DNA of 11,848 nt from Selenomonas sp. (GCF_024693525.1 NZ_JAILKR010000031.1:1-11848), one strand, 5' to 3'; positions 1 to 6,670 are shown, numbered from the stretch's first letter. The notes: a model not told the origin generated them from the sequence alone. Numbers and translations are program-made.

Positions 1-253
1 CAAAACCAATGGTAAAATCCCCCGTAAAGTCGCATTCCTTCACCAAAATCCCTGCAATGCGAACCGTACGATCATAAATCGGGGTCCCAAAAGCCTCGAT
101 TACCTTGGCATCATCATCCCCAAGGGCCACCGTATTGCAGATAAAATCCTCATCAAGCAGTTTTGCCTGTGCTCCTGCCGGCATTGTCCAGACCGTCAGC
201 AGACTAAACACCAGCGCCAAAAGAACGCCAGCTGAAAACCATTTTTGTTTCAT
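1..253 (-). CDS. Exported protein of unknown function, 5' part only
   Basis: The visible 84 codons begin at an ATG (251-253), and the frame runs open off the left edge. The N-terminus is a clear Sec signal peptide: MKQKW, then a hydrophobic stretch at about residues 7-24, then an AQA cleavage motif with likely cleavage after residue 30. The start of the mature protein contains Cys39 and Cys74 and a stretch reading LGDDDAKVIEAFGTP, a pattern I associate with small exported proteins of Negativicutes but cannot tie to a named family. An AGAGG ribosome site lies about 5 bases before the ATG, and a TATAAT box lies at 308-313. It follows the aminopeptidase gene by 90 bases with no clear terminator between, so it may also receive read-through. 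Function unknown; an envelope location is inferred from the signal peptide. Confident that it is a gene, not what it does. Confidence 0.75.
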   Translation of the reverse strand, partial: MKQKWFSAGVLLALVFSLLTVWTMPAGAQAKLLDEDFICNTVALGDDDAKVIEAFGTPIYDRTVRIAGILVKECDFTGDFTIGF

Positions 254-267
254 AACAGCCTCTTTCC

Positions 268-283
268 CTGCGCCATCGCGCAG
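268..283 (-). promoter_or_regulatory. GC-rich hairpin in the 5' untranslated region of the exported-protein gene
   Basis: A perfect 6-bp stem, CTGCGC/GCGCAG, with a GATG loop lies between the likely transcription start and the ribosome site of the gene starting at 253. No T run follows on either strand, so it is not an intrinsic terminator. It could stabilise the mRNA or affect translation; its role is inference only. Confidence 0.4.
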
Positions 284-307
284 ATTTTCCTTATAAATCC
301 GGCCACT

Positions 308-313
308 ATTATA
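308..313 (-). promoter_or_regulatory. Candidate -10 box for the exported-protein gene
   Basis: Read on the minus strand this is a perfect TATAAT, 54 bases before the start codon at 253. The hexamer 17 bases upstream (TAGCGA) matches TTGACA at only three positions, so the -35 is weak. The box follows a run of seven T just past the aminopeptidase stop. Confidence 0.45.
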
Positions 314-343
314 CCGTATTCATAAAAAAATCGCTACATCTCC

Positions 344-1576
344 TCAAAAGGCGAAATTGCCGTTCGCAAATACCGGAATCTTTTTCCCGTCTTTCGTCGT
401 ACCAACAATCGCTAAGTCACGAGTGCCAATCATGAAATCTTCATGCAGCAGCGAATCGTTGACGCCATGCTGCAAAAGGGTCACGCTATCCATCGTCTCC
501 CCGTCCTTAATGCAGGTGGGATAAGCCTTACCCAAAGCCAGGTGACAGGAAGCGTTTTCATCAAAGAGGGTATTGTAAAACAAGATACCACTCTTTGAGA
601 TGGGCGAATCATAGGGCACCAGGGCCACTTCGCCCAAGTAGCACGCCCCCTCATCCGTTTCCAGCAGTCCCTTTAAGATTTTCTCCCCCTTTTCTGCCGA
701 ATAATCCACCACTTTGCCATCCTTAAAGGTCAGCTTGAAGCCTTCAATCAGATTGCCGTTGAAGTTGAGGGGTTTTGCCGCCACGACCGTACCGTTGACG
801 CCATCCCGTTTCGGCAGAGTATAGACTTCTTCCGTCGGCATGTTGGCGGCAAACTCAATGCCCAGTTCCGAAAGCTCGGCCCCGCCGGCCCAAATATGGC
901 CTTCCGGCAGCTCGATGGTGAGGTCCGTGCCGAGGCTGTTGGTATAATGAAGCGACGCAAAATCATGGTCGTTCAGGAATTTTGCCGCCTTCTGCAAGAA
1001 GGTGATATGCTCCTTCCAGGCTGCTACCGGGTCTTTATCCTCCTCAATGCGAACGGTCTGGAAGATGGCCTGCCACAATTTTGCCACAGCCTCTTCTTCC
1101 GAGCAGTTTGGAAATACCTTTGCTGCCCAGCTCACCGTGGGGACAGAAACCACACACCAGGTATTGCGATTGTTCATCAACCGAGCCCGGTATTCTAACA
1201 AAGCAGCCCCAGCTGCCTGCTGAGAAAGTTTCAATTTTTCCGGCTCAATGTCGTTAAATATCTCCGGATCCCGGGCCGCAATGGATACAAAGGCCGCTCC
1301 CTGCTCGGCATAATCCATGTAGAATTTTTGCCGCCATTCGGGAAACTCCGTAAACAGTTCTTTTTGGCCCCGTTGGTAGCGGATATGCGCCAGCAACTCA
1401 TCGCCCCAGCTTACCACCACATCATGAGCCCCGGCAACAAAAGCCTCCTCGGCAATGCTGCGGGCAAACTCAGCACATTCAATCGGCGAATTGATGACAA
1501 GGATCTGATCTTTTTGCAGATTGACACCAACCTTTACCACTAGCCTTGCATATTTCTGCAACAATGTTTTTTCCAT
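344..1576 (-). CDS. M29-family metalloaminopeptidase (AmpS/PepS type)
   Basis: A cytoplasmic aminopeptidase that removes N-terminal residues from peptides using a two-metal centre. The 410-residue length is standard for peptidase family M29. The metal ligands known from the family fall where expected: Glu250 in PTEEV, Glu316 in LGEVALVP, His345 in ASCHLALG, the catalytic Tyr352, and His378/Asp380 in LLHEDFMIG. The N-terminal domain (about 1-190) is the usual variable Rossmann-like part, and there is no signal peptide. It is the last gene of a tight three-gene unit: its ATG overlaps the dtd stop by one base (TAATG), and its GGAGG ribosome site sits inside the last dtd codons, so translation is probably coupled. 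The likely role is recycling of peptides to amino acids. Family call is very secure; exact substrate preference cannot be read. Confidence 0.95.
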   Translation of the reverse strand: MEKTLLQKYARLVVKVGVNLQKDQILVINSPIECAEFARSIAEEAFVAGAHDVVVSWGDELLAHIRYQRGQKELFTEFPEWRQKFYMDYAEQGAAFVSIAARDPEIFNDIEPEKLKLSQQAAGAALLEYRARLMNNRNTWCVVSVPTVSWAAKVFPNCSEEEAVAKLWQAIFQTVRIEEDKDPVAAWKEHITFLQKAAKFLNDHDFASLHYTNSLGTDLTIELPEGHIWAGGAELSELGIEFAANMPTEEVYTLPKRDGVNGTVVAAKPLNFNGNLIEGFKLTFKDGKVVDYSAEKGEKILKGLLETDEGACYLGEVALVPYDSPISKSGILFYNTLFDENASCHLALGKAYPTCIKDGETMDSVTLLQHGVNDSLLHEDFMIGTRDLAIVGTTKDGKKIPVFANGNFAF

Positions 1577-2019
1577 TACATTTCCTCCGTATCAAAAAGC
1601 AGGGTTACCGGGCCATCGTTGACCGATTCCACCTGCATGTCCGCCCCGAACTCACCGTGTTCCACCGCCAAGCCCTTGTCCCGCAATTCCTGCATAAACT
1701 GTTCATATAGTACATTAGCCAATTCTGGTTTTGCCGCATGACTAAAGCCAGGACGGCGCTTCTTTAAATCGGCATAGAGAGTGAACTGGGACACCACCAG
1801 GAAAGCGCCCCCCACCTGGTCGATGCTGAGATTCATCTTGCCAGCTTCATCGGAAAACACCCGCACATTGGCGACTTTTTCCGCTAGCCGGGCGCAAATC
1901 TCCGGCGTATCCTCCGGGCCAACCCCCAACAAGACTAAAAAGCCCTGCTCAATCGCACCATTTACCTTTCCTTCAATCCTCACCGACGCCGATTTTACTC
2001 GCGTGACAACAGCCTTCAT
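1576..2019 (-). CDS. dtd: D-aminoacyl-tRNA deacylase
   Basis: Hydrolyses the ester bond of D-amino acids (for example D-Tyr) and of mischarged glycine on tRNA, protecting translation. The 147 residues are the normal Dtd length. Both signature motifs are intact: SQFTLYA at 77-83, with Thr80 in the active site, and the Gly-cisPro motif in NDGPVT at 134-139, which enforces chirality-based proofreading. The start is the ATG three bases after the stop of the upstream hydrolase gene. The ribosome site (AAGGAG) is formed by the last codons of that gene. The stop overlaps the aminopeptidase start by one base. The gene therefore sits in the middle of an operon whose three cistrons are probably translationally coupled. 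Very secure. Confidence 0.96.
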   Translation of the reverse strand: MKAVVTRVKSASVRIEGKVNGAIEQGFLVLLGVGPEDTPEICARLAEKVANVRVFSDEAGKMNLSIDQVGGAFLVVSQFTLYADLKKRRPGFSHAAKPELANVLYEQFMQELRDKGLAVEHGEFGADMQVESVNDGPVTLLFDTEEM

Positions 2020-2022
2020 ACC

Positions 2023-2994
2023 TTACTCCTTCGTTTCCATATAGGGTCTCACAAAATCATTGACCGTCTTGAAATATTTTTCCTGCTCTTTTTGCGATGC
2101 GATAGCATGGACGGCTCCATCGATAATCAACAGCTTCTTTTCCGGGGCTTCTGCCTCTTCGTATAACGTCTCCGCCATATCCACCGGCACCAGTGGGTCT
2201 TTAGAGCCATGAATAAAGAGAATCGGCAGCTTGGATTTTTTCACCGCTGTGACGGGCTCTGCATCACGCAGGCTAAAATCCGCTACCTTTTGGCAGCGCC
2301 AATCCAAAAGCTGCATGGCCGGAAAGGCTGGCAAACCAAAGGACTCCGTTATCTGATGCACCAATAAATCAAAGGCGCTGGTATACCCACAGTCCTCGAC
2401 ACAAGCAACAGCCTGAACGGGCAAATCATCCCGGGAGGCTGCCATCATCACCGAAGCCGCCCCCATGGACACGCCATGCAGCACAATCTTTGCCTGGGGA
2501 TGACGCTTTGCCACCAGCCCTGCCCAAGCTGCGATATCGGCGCTTTCCTTACAGCCCATCGTCAGGAACTTTCCTTCACTGTCACCGGAGGCCCTAAGGT
2601 CCGGCGTCAGTACGTGATAGCCCATCATGAGATAATTCTCAGCGATATACCAGGAATTCTGCTGGGTGCAACCATAACCATGGGCAACGATGACCCAGCG
2701 GTCGCTGTCCGTATCCGGCATGAAATGCGTAGCCGTCAGCGCCAGGCCATCAAAGGAGGTCATGTGCCAGGTCTCATCGGTATAATCGGGTTTGTTAAAT
2801 CGCCGTGCCTCCGGCGGCATCAACAGGGCATAGGCCCGCGGCGGTTCCTGGGGATTATCCGCCGTGCCCCGTTCCAGACCAAAATGAACGGCATAATTGC
2901 CAATAAAATATCCTGTCCCCATGACGAAGGCCGTCACAGCAACGATTATCGTAATAATCGCTGTCAGGAGACAGGATAAGAAAAGCTTCTTCAT
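2023..2994 (-). CDS. Membrane-anchored alpha/beta hydrolase (serine hydrolase)
   Basis: A 323-residue serine hydrolase of the alpha/beta fold. Residues 4-32 form one long hydrophobic segment after a short MKK head, with no obvious cleavage site, so the protein is probably anchored in the membrane with the catalytic domain outside. Catalytic elements are in order: the HGYG oxyanion region at 105-108, nucleophile Ser176 in GVSMG, Asp266 in HGSKDPLVP and His296 in GAVHA. Similar proteins are usually labelled YqkD/YfhR-like hydrolases; the natural substrate is not known for most. It leads the hydrolase-dtd-aminopeptidase unit and is only 77 bases beyond leuA. A TATAAT box in that gap suggests its own promoter. 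Start supported by the AAGGGTGA ribosome site. Fold and triad are secure; substrate is unknown. Confidence 0.9.
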   Translation of the reverse strand: MKKLFLSCLLTAIITIIVAVTAFVMGTGYFIGNYAVHFGLERGTADNPQEPPRAYALLMPPEARRFNKPDYTDETWHMTSFDGLALTATHFMPDTDSDRWVIVAHGYGCTQQNSWYIAENYLMMGYHVLTPDLRASGDSEGKFLTMGCKESADIAAWAGLVAKRHPQAKIVLHGVSMGAASVMMAASRDDLPVQAVACVEDCGYTSAFDLLVHQITESFGLPAFPAMQLLDWRCQKVADFSLRDAEPVTAVKKSKLPILFIHGSKDPLVPVDMAETLYEEAEAPEKKLLIIDGAVHAIASQKEQEKYFKTVNDFVRPYMETKE

Positions 2995-3037
2995 GGAATC
3001 ACCCTTTTATTTATCACACCAAACAAAATGCGATTCC

Positions 3038-3043
3038 ATTATA
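3038..3043 (-). promoter_or_regulatory. Candidate -10 box for the hydrolase-dtd-aminopeptidase operon
   Basis: A perfect TATAAT on the minus strand in the 77-base gap between leuA and the hydrolase gene. No convincing TTGACA-like hexamer lies 16-18 bases upstream. It overlaps one arm of an 8-bp inverted repeat (2993-3000 and 3032-3039) whose other arm includes part of the start codon. No terminator hairpin is visible after leuA, so read-through from leuA is also possible. Confidence 0.45.
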
Positions 3044-3071
3044 ACATCTTTTTCCTAAGAACGGATGAAAT

Positions 3072-4742
3072 TTATTTACCAGCTTTCATGCGGTTGATGG
3101 CACTGATTAACGCCTGGATGGATGCGGTGATGATATCGGTATCCATGCCAGCACCCCAAGTGATGTGCCCATTTTCCGCCGTAATGCCGATATACGCCAT
3201 AGCCCGGGAATTCTGCCCCACCTCCATAGCATGTTCACTATAGGTCAAGTCCTTATAGACAATCCCCAGATTTTTCTGCAGCGCATTGGAAACAGCATCC
3301 AAACGGCCGTTGCCGCGAGCCTCGTAGGTAACTTCCTTCCCCTCTACCTTGAGGTCTACCGTCCCCGAACGCGTTCCATCCGGCTCTTTTTTCAGGAGGA
3401 AATCCACCAGTTCATAGGGCTCCACGATGTTGACATACTCATTCTGAAAAATCTGAAAGATTTCATCCGGCATGAGTTCTTTGTGTTTGTGGTCGGATAC
3501 GCCCTTGACGCAGTAACCGAAATCCTCCCGCATCTTCTTCGGCATCTCAATGCCGTATTTTTGCTCCATGATGAAGCCGACGCCACCCTTGCCCGACTGG
3601 CTATTGATGCGGATGACATCCCCGTCATATTCCCGGCCCACATCCTTCGGGTCGATATAAAGATACGGAAGGGTCCATTTATCGGGATTCTTTTCCTCTT
3701 TCCACTTCATGCCCTTGGCAATGGCATCCTGATGGGAACCGGAGAAAGCCGCAAAGACCAATTTACCAGCATAAGGCTGACGATAGCTGACTTCCATTCG
3801 CGTGAGCCGCTCATAGGTATCAACCAGCTCTGACATATGGGAAAAATCCAATTCCGGGTCAACCCCCAGGGCAAACATATTCATGCCCACGGTCACAATA
3901 TCCACATTGCCTGTGCGCTCTCCGTTGCCAAAGAGCGTTCCTTCCACCCGGTCAGCACCAGCTAAGATTCCCATCTCCGTATCGGCTACGCCGCAGCCCC
4001 GGTCATTGTGCGGATGCAGGGACAGCACGACGTTCTCACGGTATTTGAGATGCTTATTCATATAGGCAACCTGCATGGCATATACATGGGGCATGCTCAT
4101 CTCAACGGTAACCGGCAGATTGATGATGGCCTTGCGGTCAGCCGTGGGCTTCCAGACATCTAAAACCGCATTGCAGACCTCGAGCGCATACTCCGGCTCT
4201 GTTCCCGTAAAGGATTCCGGCGAATACTCAAAGCGATAATTGGCACCAGCCTCCTCGGTAAGCTGCTGCAAGAGTTTTGCCCCATCCACAGCCATCTGTT
4301 TAATTTCTTCCTTCGATTTGCGGAATACCTGCTGGCGCTGAGCAACCGAAGTAGAATTGTAAACATGAACGATGGCATTCTTGACGCCTTTAAGAGCTTC
4401 AAAGGTCTTGCGGATGATATGCTCACGAGCCTGGGTAAGTACCTGAATCGTCACATCATCAGGAATCAGGTCATCCTCTACCAGCCGGCGCAGAAATTCG
4501 TACTCGGTTTCGGAGGCCGCGGGGAAGCCCACCTCAATTTCCTTGAAGCCGACTTTGATGAGCATCTTATAGAATTCCAGCTTTTCCTCCAGGTTCATTG
4601 GCGTAATAAGAGCCTGGTTGCCATCACGCATATCCACGCTGCACCAGATTGGCGCATGGTCTGGGGCGTCCTTCTTCGCCCATTCCAGGTCAATCTCCGG
4701 CGGCATGAAATAACCTTTGCTGTACTTCTGATAATTCATCAT
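3072..4742 (-). CDS. leuA: 2-isopropylmalate synthase, long form
   Basis: Condenses acetyl-CoA with 2-oxoisovalerate, the first committed step of leucine synthesis, in the cytoplasm. At 556 residues it is the long type seen in actinobacteria and fungi (LeuA type 2) rather than the ~510-residue E. coli type. The TIM-barrel domain (about 30-310) carries DMRDGNQ at 37-43, where Arg39 and Asp40 are catalytic and metal-binding. It also has the metal-binding histidines of LHPHNDRG (His243, His245) and GNGERTGN at 272-279. A linker follows, then the C-terminal LeuA regulatory domain (about 430-550) that binds leucine for feedback inhibition, ending in a typical GMDTDIITAS stretch. The gene starts MM after an AGGAGGG site; either of the two adjacent ATGs could be used. 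Expression is controlled by the leucine T-box just upstream. No leuB, leuC or leuD is nearby. Homocitrate or citramalate synthase is less likely given the CUC specifier. Confidence 0.95.
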   Translation of the reverse strand: MMNYQKYSKGYFMPPEIDLEWAKKDAPDHAPIWCSVDMRDGNQALITPMNLEEKLEFYKMLIKVGFKEIEVGFPAASETEYEFLRRLVEDDLIPDDVTIQVLTQAREHIIRKTFEALKGVKNAIVHVYNSTSVAQRQQVFRKSKEEIKQMAVDGAKLLQQLTEEAGANYRFEYSPESFTGTEPEYALEVCNAVLDVWKPTADRKAIINLPVTVEMSMPHVYAMQVAYMNKHLKYRENVVLSLHPHNDRGCGVADTEMGILAGADRVEGTLFGNGERTGNVDIVTVGMNMFALGVDPELDFSHMSELVDTYERLTRMEVSYRQPYAGKLVFAAFSGSHQDAIAKGMKWKEEKNPDKWTLPYLYIDPKDVGREYDGDVIRINSQSGKGGVGFIMEQKYGIEMPKKMREDFGYCVKGVSDHKHKELMPDEIFQIFQNEYVNIVEPYELVDFLLKKEPDGTRSGTVDLKVEGKEVTYEARGNGRLDAVSNALQKNLGIVYKDLTYSEHAMEVGQNSRAMAYIGITAENGHITWGAGMDTDIITASIQALISAINRMKAGK

Positions 4743-4756
4743 CTGCGAATCCCTCC

Positions 4757-4795
4757 TAAAAATAAAAGCCTTTCATCTCTAAGAGACGAAAGGCT
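4757..4795 (-). terminator. T-box terminator of the leuA leader
   Basis: On the minus strand AGCCTTTC and GAAAGGCT form the outer stem, extended inward by a G-T pair and TCTC/GAGA. This gives about 13 pairs around a 3-base loop, followed by TTTTATTTTT. It ends 14 bases before the leuA start. Its 5' arm (CTTTCGTCTC) is also the 3' arm of the antiterminator, so the two structures exclude each other. Confidence 0.9.
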
Positions 4796-5028
4796 AGCTT
4801 ACGTGTTACCACTCAAATTCGTGCCTGTCGGCACCTCATACAGACTCCATCAAGTCCTCCTGTTCGATAACGGTCAGGAACCGTTCCGGTCTACTCACCC
4901 CGTCGGGCTTTCAGCGGACTGCTTCAAGGTGAGTTCCGTATTCATCAACTATTGTCTTTCACCAACCGACAACTCCCTGGAAATATCCGAATACGTACTA
5001 TTCCTCTGCAATGCATTTCTCTGTGTTG
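4757..5028 (-). promoter_or_regulatory. T-box leader with leucine (CUC) specifier controlling leuA
   Basis: A tRNA-sensing leader of about 270 bases. When uncharged tRNA-Leu accumulates, it pairs with the leader and lets transcription continue into leuA. Stem I contains the typical distal-loop region near 4945-4980. The specifier loop reads GAA-CUC-ACC, and the CUC at 4931-4933 is a leucine codon. The T-box core is 4802-4815: GAG (4812-4814), a 7-base bulge UGGUAAC (4805-4811), ACGUAAG (4798-4804), loop (4793-4797), CUUUCGU (4786-4792) and CUC (4783-4785). This is an almost textbook antiterminator. UGGU in the bulge can pair with the ACCA end of tRNA-Leu. The exact 5' end is estimated from the promoter. 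Confidence 0.92.
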
Positions 5029-5034
5029 CATACT

Positions 5035-5063
5035 ACGATATCACAATAAAATACATTTTGCAA
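5035..5063 (-). promoter_or_regulatory. Promoter of leuA
   Basis: TTGCAA (5058-5063), a spacer of exactly 17 bases, and TATCGT (5035-5040) on the minus strand. The predicted start near 5028 falls at the beginning of T-box Stem I, which supports the call. It lies about 30 bases after the stop of the thioesterase gene. Confidence 0.65.
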
Positions 5064-5092
5064 GCATTTCAGTGTAAAACTGTAAACTTTTT

Positions 5093-5620
5093 TTATTTTT
5101 TATGACTATCTTCCGGTACTCTCGGAGATTTCTTCGCCGCCAGACGGGCATTTTCCTTCTCGCGCTGGATTCTTTTGCGCTCTTTGTGCGCCTCATAGCG
5201 ACGACGTCCATCTTCAAAAGCCCTTTTTGCTTCTTCCGTGTCAAGAATCAACGGCGGAACGGATTTTGGGCGTGCATTGCGGTCCAAGGCCACCATCGTG
5301 AAATAGGCAGTCAATGCCCGCTGTGGTTTTCCCTCCTGCTCCAGGTCCTCCACATCCACATTGACGGCTATTTCCATCGAACTGTGCCCCACAAAAACAA
5401 TTTCCGCTGAACAAGTCACCAAATCGCCAATCAAGATAGGCAGATGAAATTCCAACTCGTCAACACGAGCGGTAACTACATTGGAACGAGCATAGCGGCG
5501 AGCAGCAGCATAAGCCGTTGAATCCATCATTTTCATGATTTCCCCGCCATGAACATTGCCATTCGGGTTTGCCTGACTCGGCATCATTACCTGACTGATT
5601 ACGATTTTATTCTGTGCCAT
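5093..5620 (-). CDS. Hotdog-fold acyl-CoA thioesterase (YciA/YkhA type)
   Basis: Hydrolyses acyl-CoA to free acid and CoA in the cytoplasm. The protein is 175 residues, with one hotdog domain at about 5-125. The family signature is clear: NPNGNVHGGEIMKMMD at 18-33, covering the HGG turn and the start of the long central helix with its conserved Asp33. The strand TARVDELEFHLPILIGD at 50-66 and the AYFTMVALD strand at 105-113 are also typical. Residues 128-163 form a strongly charged, probably helical tail rich in Lys, Arg and Glu. Tails of this kind occur in Bacillota members and probably help oligomer formation. The start is supported by AGGAGGT 7 bases before the ATG. A possible -10 (TACAAT) lies at 5670-5675 without a good -35. 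Family secure; chain-length preference unknown. Confidence 0.92.
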   Translation of the reverse strand: MAQNKIVISQVMMPSQANPNGNVHGGEIMKMMDSTAYAAARRYARSNVVTARVDELEFHLPILIGDLVTCSAEIVFVGHSSMEIAVNVDVEDLEQEGKPQRALTAYFTMVALDRNARPKSVPPLILDTEEAKRAFEDGRRRYEAHKERKRIQREKENARLAAKKSPRVPEDSHKK

Positions 5621-5774
5621 AAATGGGACCTCCTAGGAAACGATTTCCATACCTTTGAATTATTACTATATTGTATCACGTATCAATATGAAAATATATT
5701 TTTTTTATTAATATACGCCATCAACAACTATTTTAGCATAGCGGATTTTCCCTATTTTTACCGTAACATGTATC

Positions 5775-5810
5775 ACAAAACAAAAGGCATTCTTCCTCGG
5801 AAGAATGCCT
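5775..5810 (-). terminator. Terminator after the csoR-like/Hpt unit
   Basis: AGGCATTCTTCC and GGAAGAATGCCT form a perfect 12-bp hairpin (5785-5810), followed on the minus strand by TTTTGTTTT. It starts 6 bases past the Hpt stop codon. The plus strand lacks a T run after the hairpin, so it serves the minus strand only. Confidence 0.92.
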
Positions 5811-5816
5811 CGGCAA

Positions 5817-6185
5817 TCAATCTCCTACACTCTTGCGAATGGCATCACAAGTCTCACGATAAATTACGCCTACCGAATCGGCCAGCTTTTGGATTGCCTC
5901 ATGGTCTTGGGTAGTGCGAATAGCCTGTACCGTATCATCCGCCGCCCGGAATAATTTCATCAAACTGAGATTACCAGCTGTTCCCTTCAAGGTATGAACA
6001 CTCTTTTCGGCCATGGCCATGTCCGGAACAGAAAGACTGGTGACAAATTCTTCATAGGAACCATCGTTAAGGAATTTCAACAGGAACTTATGATAAAGCG
6101 CCACGTTTCCCATAAAACGCTCCAAGCCTTTGTCATAATCTACCCCAGCCTGTTCCAGCGTTGCTTTTATCTGAAGTTGTTCCAT
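5817..6185 (-). CDS. Stand-alone Hpt (histidine phosphotransfer) domain protein
   Basis: A 122-residue single-domain protein of the Hpt family, which passes phosphate between receiver domains in multistep phosphorelays. The phospho-acceptor is His64 in HTLKGTAGNLSL (64-75), the classic HxLKGxxxxL pattern in the middle of a predicted four-helix bundle. There is no kinase, receiver or membrane part. The ATG follows an unusually strong purine ribosome site (GGGAGGAGGG). The gene begins 27 bases after the stop of the metal-sensor gene and is closed by its own terminator, so the two form one transcript. No hybrid kinase or response regulator lies in the window, so the partners are unknown. Family call secure; pathway unknown. 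Confidence 0.92.
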   Translation of the reverse strand: MEQLQIKATLEQAGVDYDKGLERFMGNVALYHKFLLKFLNDGSYEEFVTSLSVPDMAMAEKSVHTLKGTAGNLSLMKLFRAADDTVQAIRTTQDHEAIQKLADSVGVIYRETCDAIRKSVGD

Positions 6186-6212
6186 AATTGCCCTCCTCCC
6201 TTGACCCGTTCC

Positions 6213-6593
6213 TTATTTCATGAACTGGTCAATCGCTTTGTTCAATTGCTCAAGAGCTTCTTTATCATTATCCCGTACCGCATCAACGACGCAGTGTTCC
6301 AAATGATCCTTGAGGATAATCTTGCTTACGCCATTAATGGCACTGCGTACCGCTGATAGCTGCACCAAGACTTCACTGCAGTCCCTGCCATCTTCCACCA
6401 TACGCTTGATTGCTTCCAGATGACCAATAAGCCGTGACATACGGTTCAACACTGCCTTGGTTTGAGTATGGCTATGCTTATGCCCATGGGTATGCCGGAT
6501 AATCGTCCCATCTGCCAATTGATGCGTGTGTTCATGTTCCTGCTCATGTCTCTGCTGCGTATCAACTGATTCCCATTCTAGTTTTTTCTCCAT
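6213..6593 (-). CDS. CsoR/FrmR-family metal-sensing repressor with His-rich N-terminus
   Basis: A 126-residue member of the CsoR/RcnR/FrmR family of all-helical DNA-binding repressors that release DNA when they bind metal (Cu(I), Ni, Co) or an aldehyde. The core (46-126) has the ligand pattern Cys72 in RDCSEVL, His97 and Cys101 in DHLEHC. The spacing is +25 and +4, the same as Cys36-His61-Cys65 of copper-sensing CsoR, with an additional His100. The Tyr that precedes the first Cys in M. tuberculosis CsoR is Asp71 here. Residues 16-42 carry nine histidines, including an HxHxHxHxH run at 34-42, and may gather metal. Extensions like this recur in Bacillota homologues. Start supported by GAGGAGG. 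No efflux ATPase or chaperone gene is adjacent. Copper is the first guess, nickel or cobalt possible. Confidence 0.9.
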   Translation of the reverse strand: MEKKLEWESVDTQQRHEQEHEHTHQLADGTIIRHTHGHKHSHTQTKAVLNRMSRLIGHLEAIKRMVEDGRDCSEVLVQLSAVRSAINGVSKIILKDHLEHCVVDAVRDNDKEALEQLNKAIDQFMK

Positions 6594-6641
6594 GAACCGC
6601 CCTCCTCAATTAGAATCTTGTTTATCTATTCTTTTTTTTAT

Positions 6642-6651
6642 GGAAATTTCC
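6642..6651. promoter_or_regulatory. Palindrome upstream of the metal-sensor gene, possible operator
   Basis: GGAAATTTCC is a perfect 10-base palindrome about 50 bases before the csoR-like start, in the only place its promoter can lie (between the ileS terminator and 6593). TTGGC repeats flank it, and a weak TTGGCT/CATAAA promoter pair brackets it. Known CsoR operators have G/C-tract half sites, which this does not clearly match. Such a palindrome could arise by chance. Confidence 0.2.
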
Positions 6652-6670
6652 TGCCAACCAGCCAATAATT

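Noticed and set aside
3165..3833. A 222-codon open frame on the plus strand within leuA
   Set aside because: Antisense shadow; the leuA protein on the minus strand is conserved over the whole stretch.
5070..5082. CAGT/ACTG hairpin between the thioesterase stop and the leuA promoter as a terminator
   Set aside because: The stem is only 4 AT-rich pairs and no T run follows it on the minus strand.
4365..5105. A 246-codon plus-strand frame covering the start of leuA and its leader
   Set aside because: It is antisense to the T-box structures and to the conserved leuA N-terminus, and has no ribosome site.
5670..5690. TATCA-CG-TATCA direct repeat near the thioesterase promoter as an operator
   Set aside because: Very short repeat in an AT-rich stretch with no known factor site; chance is likely.
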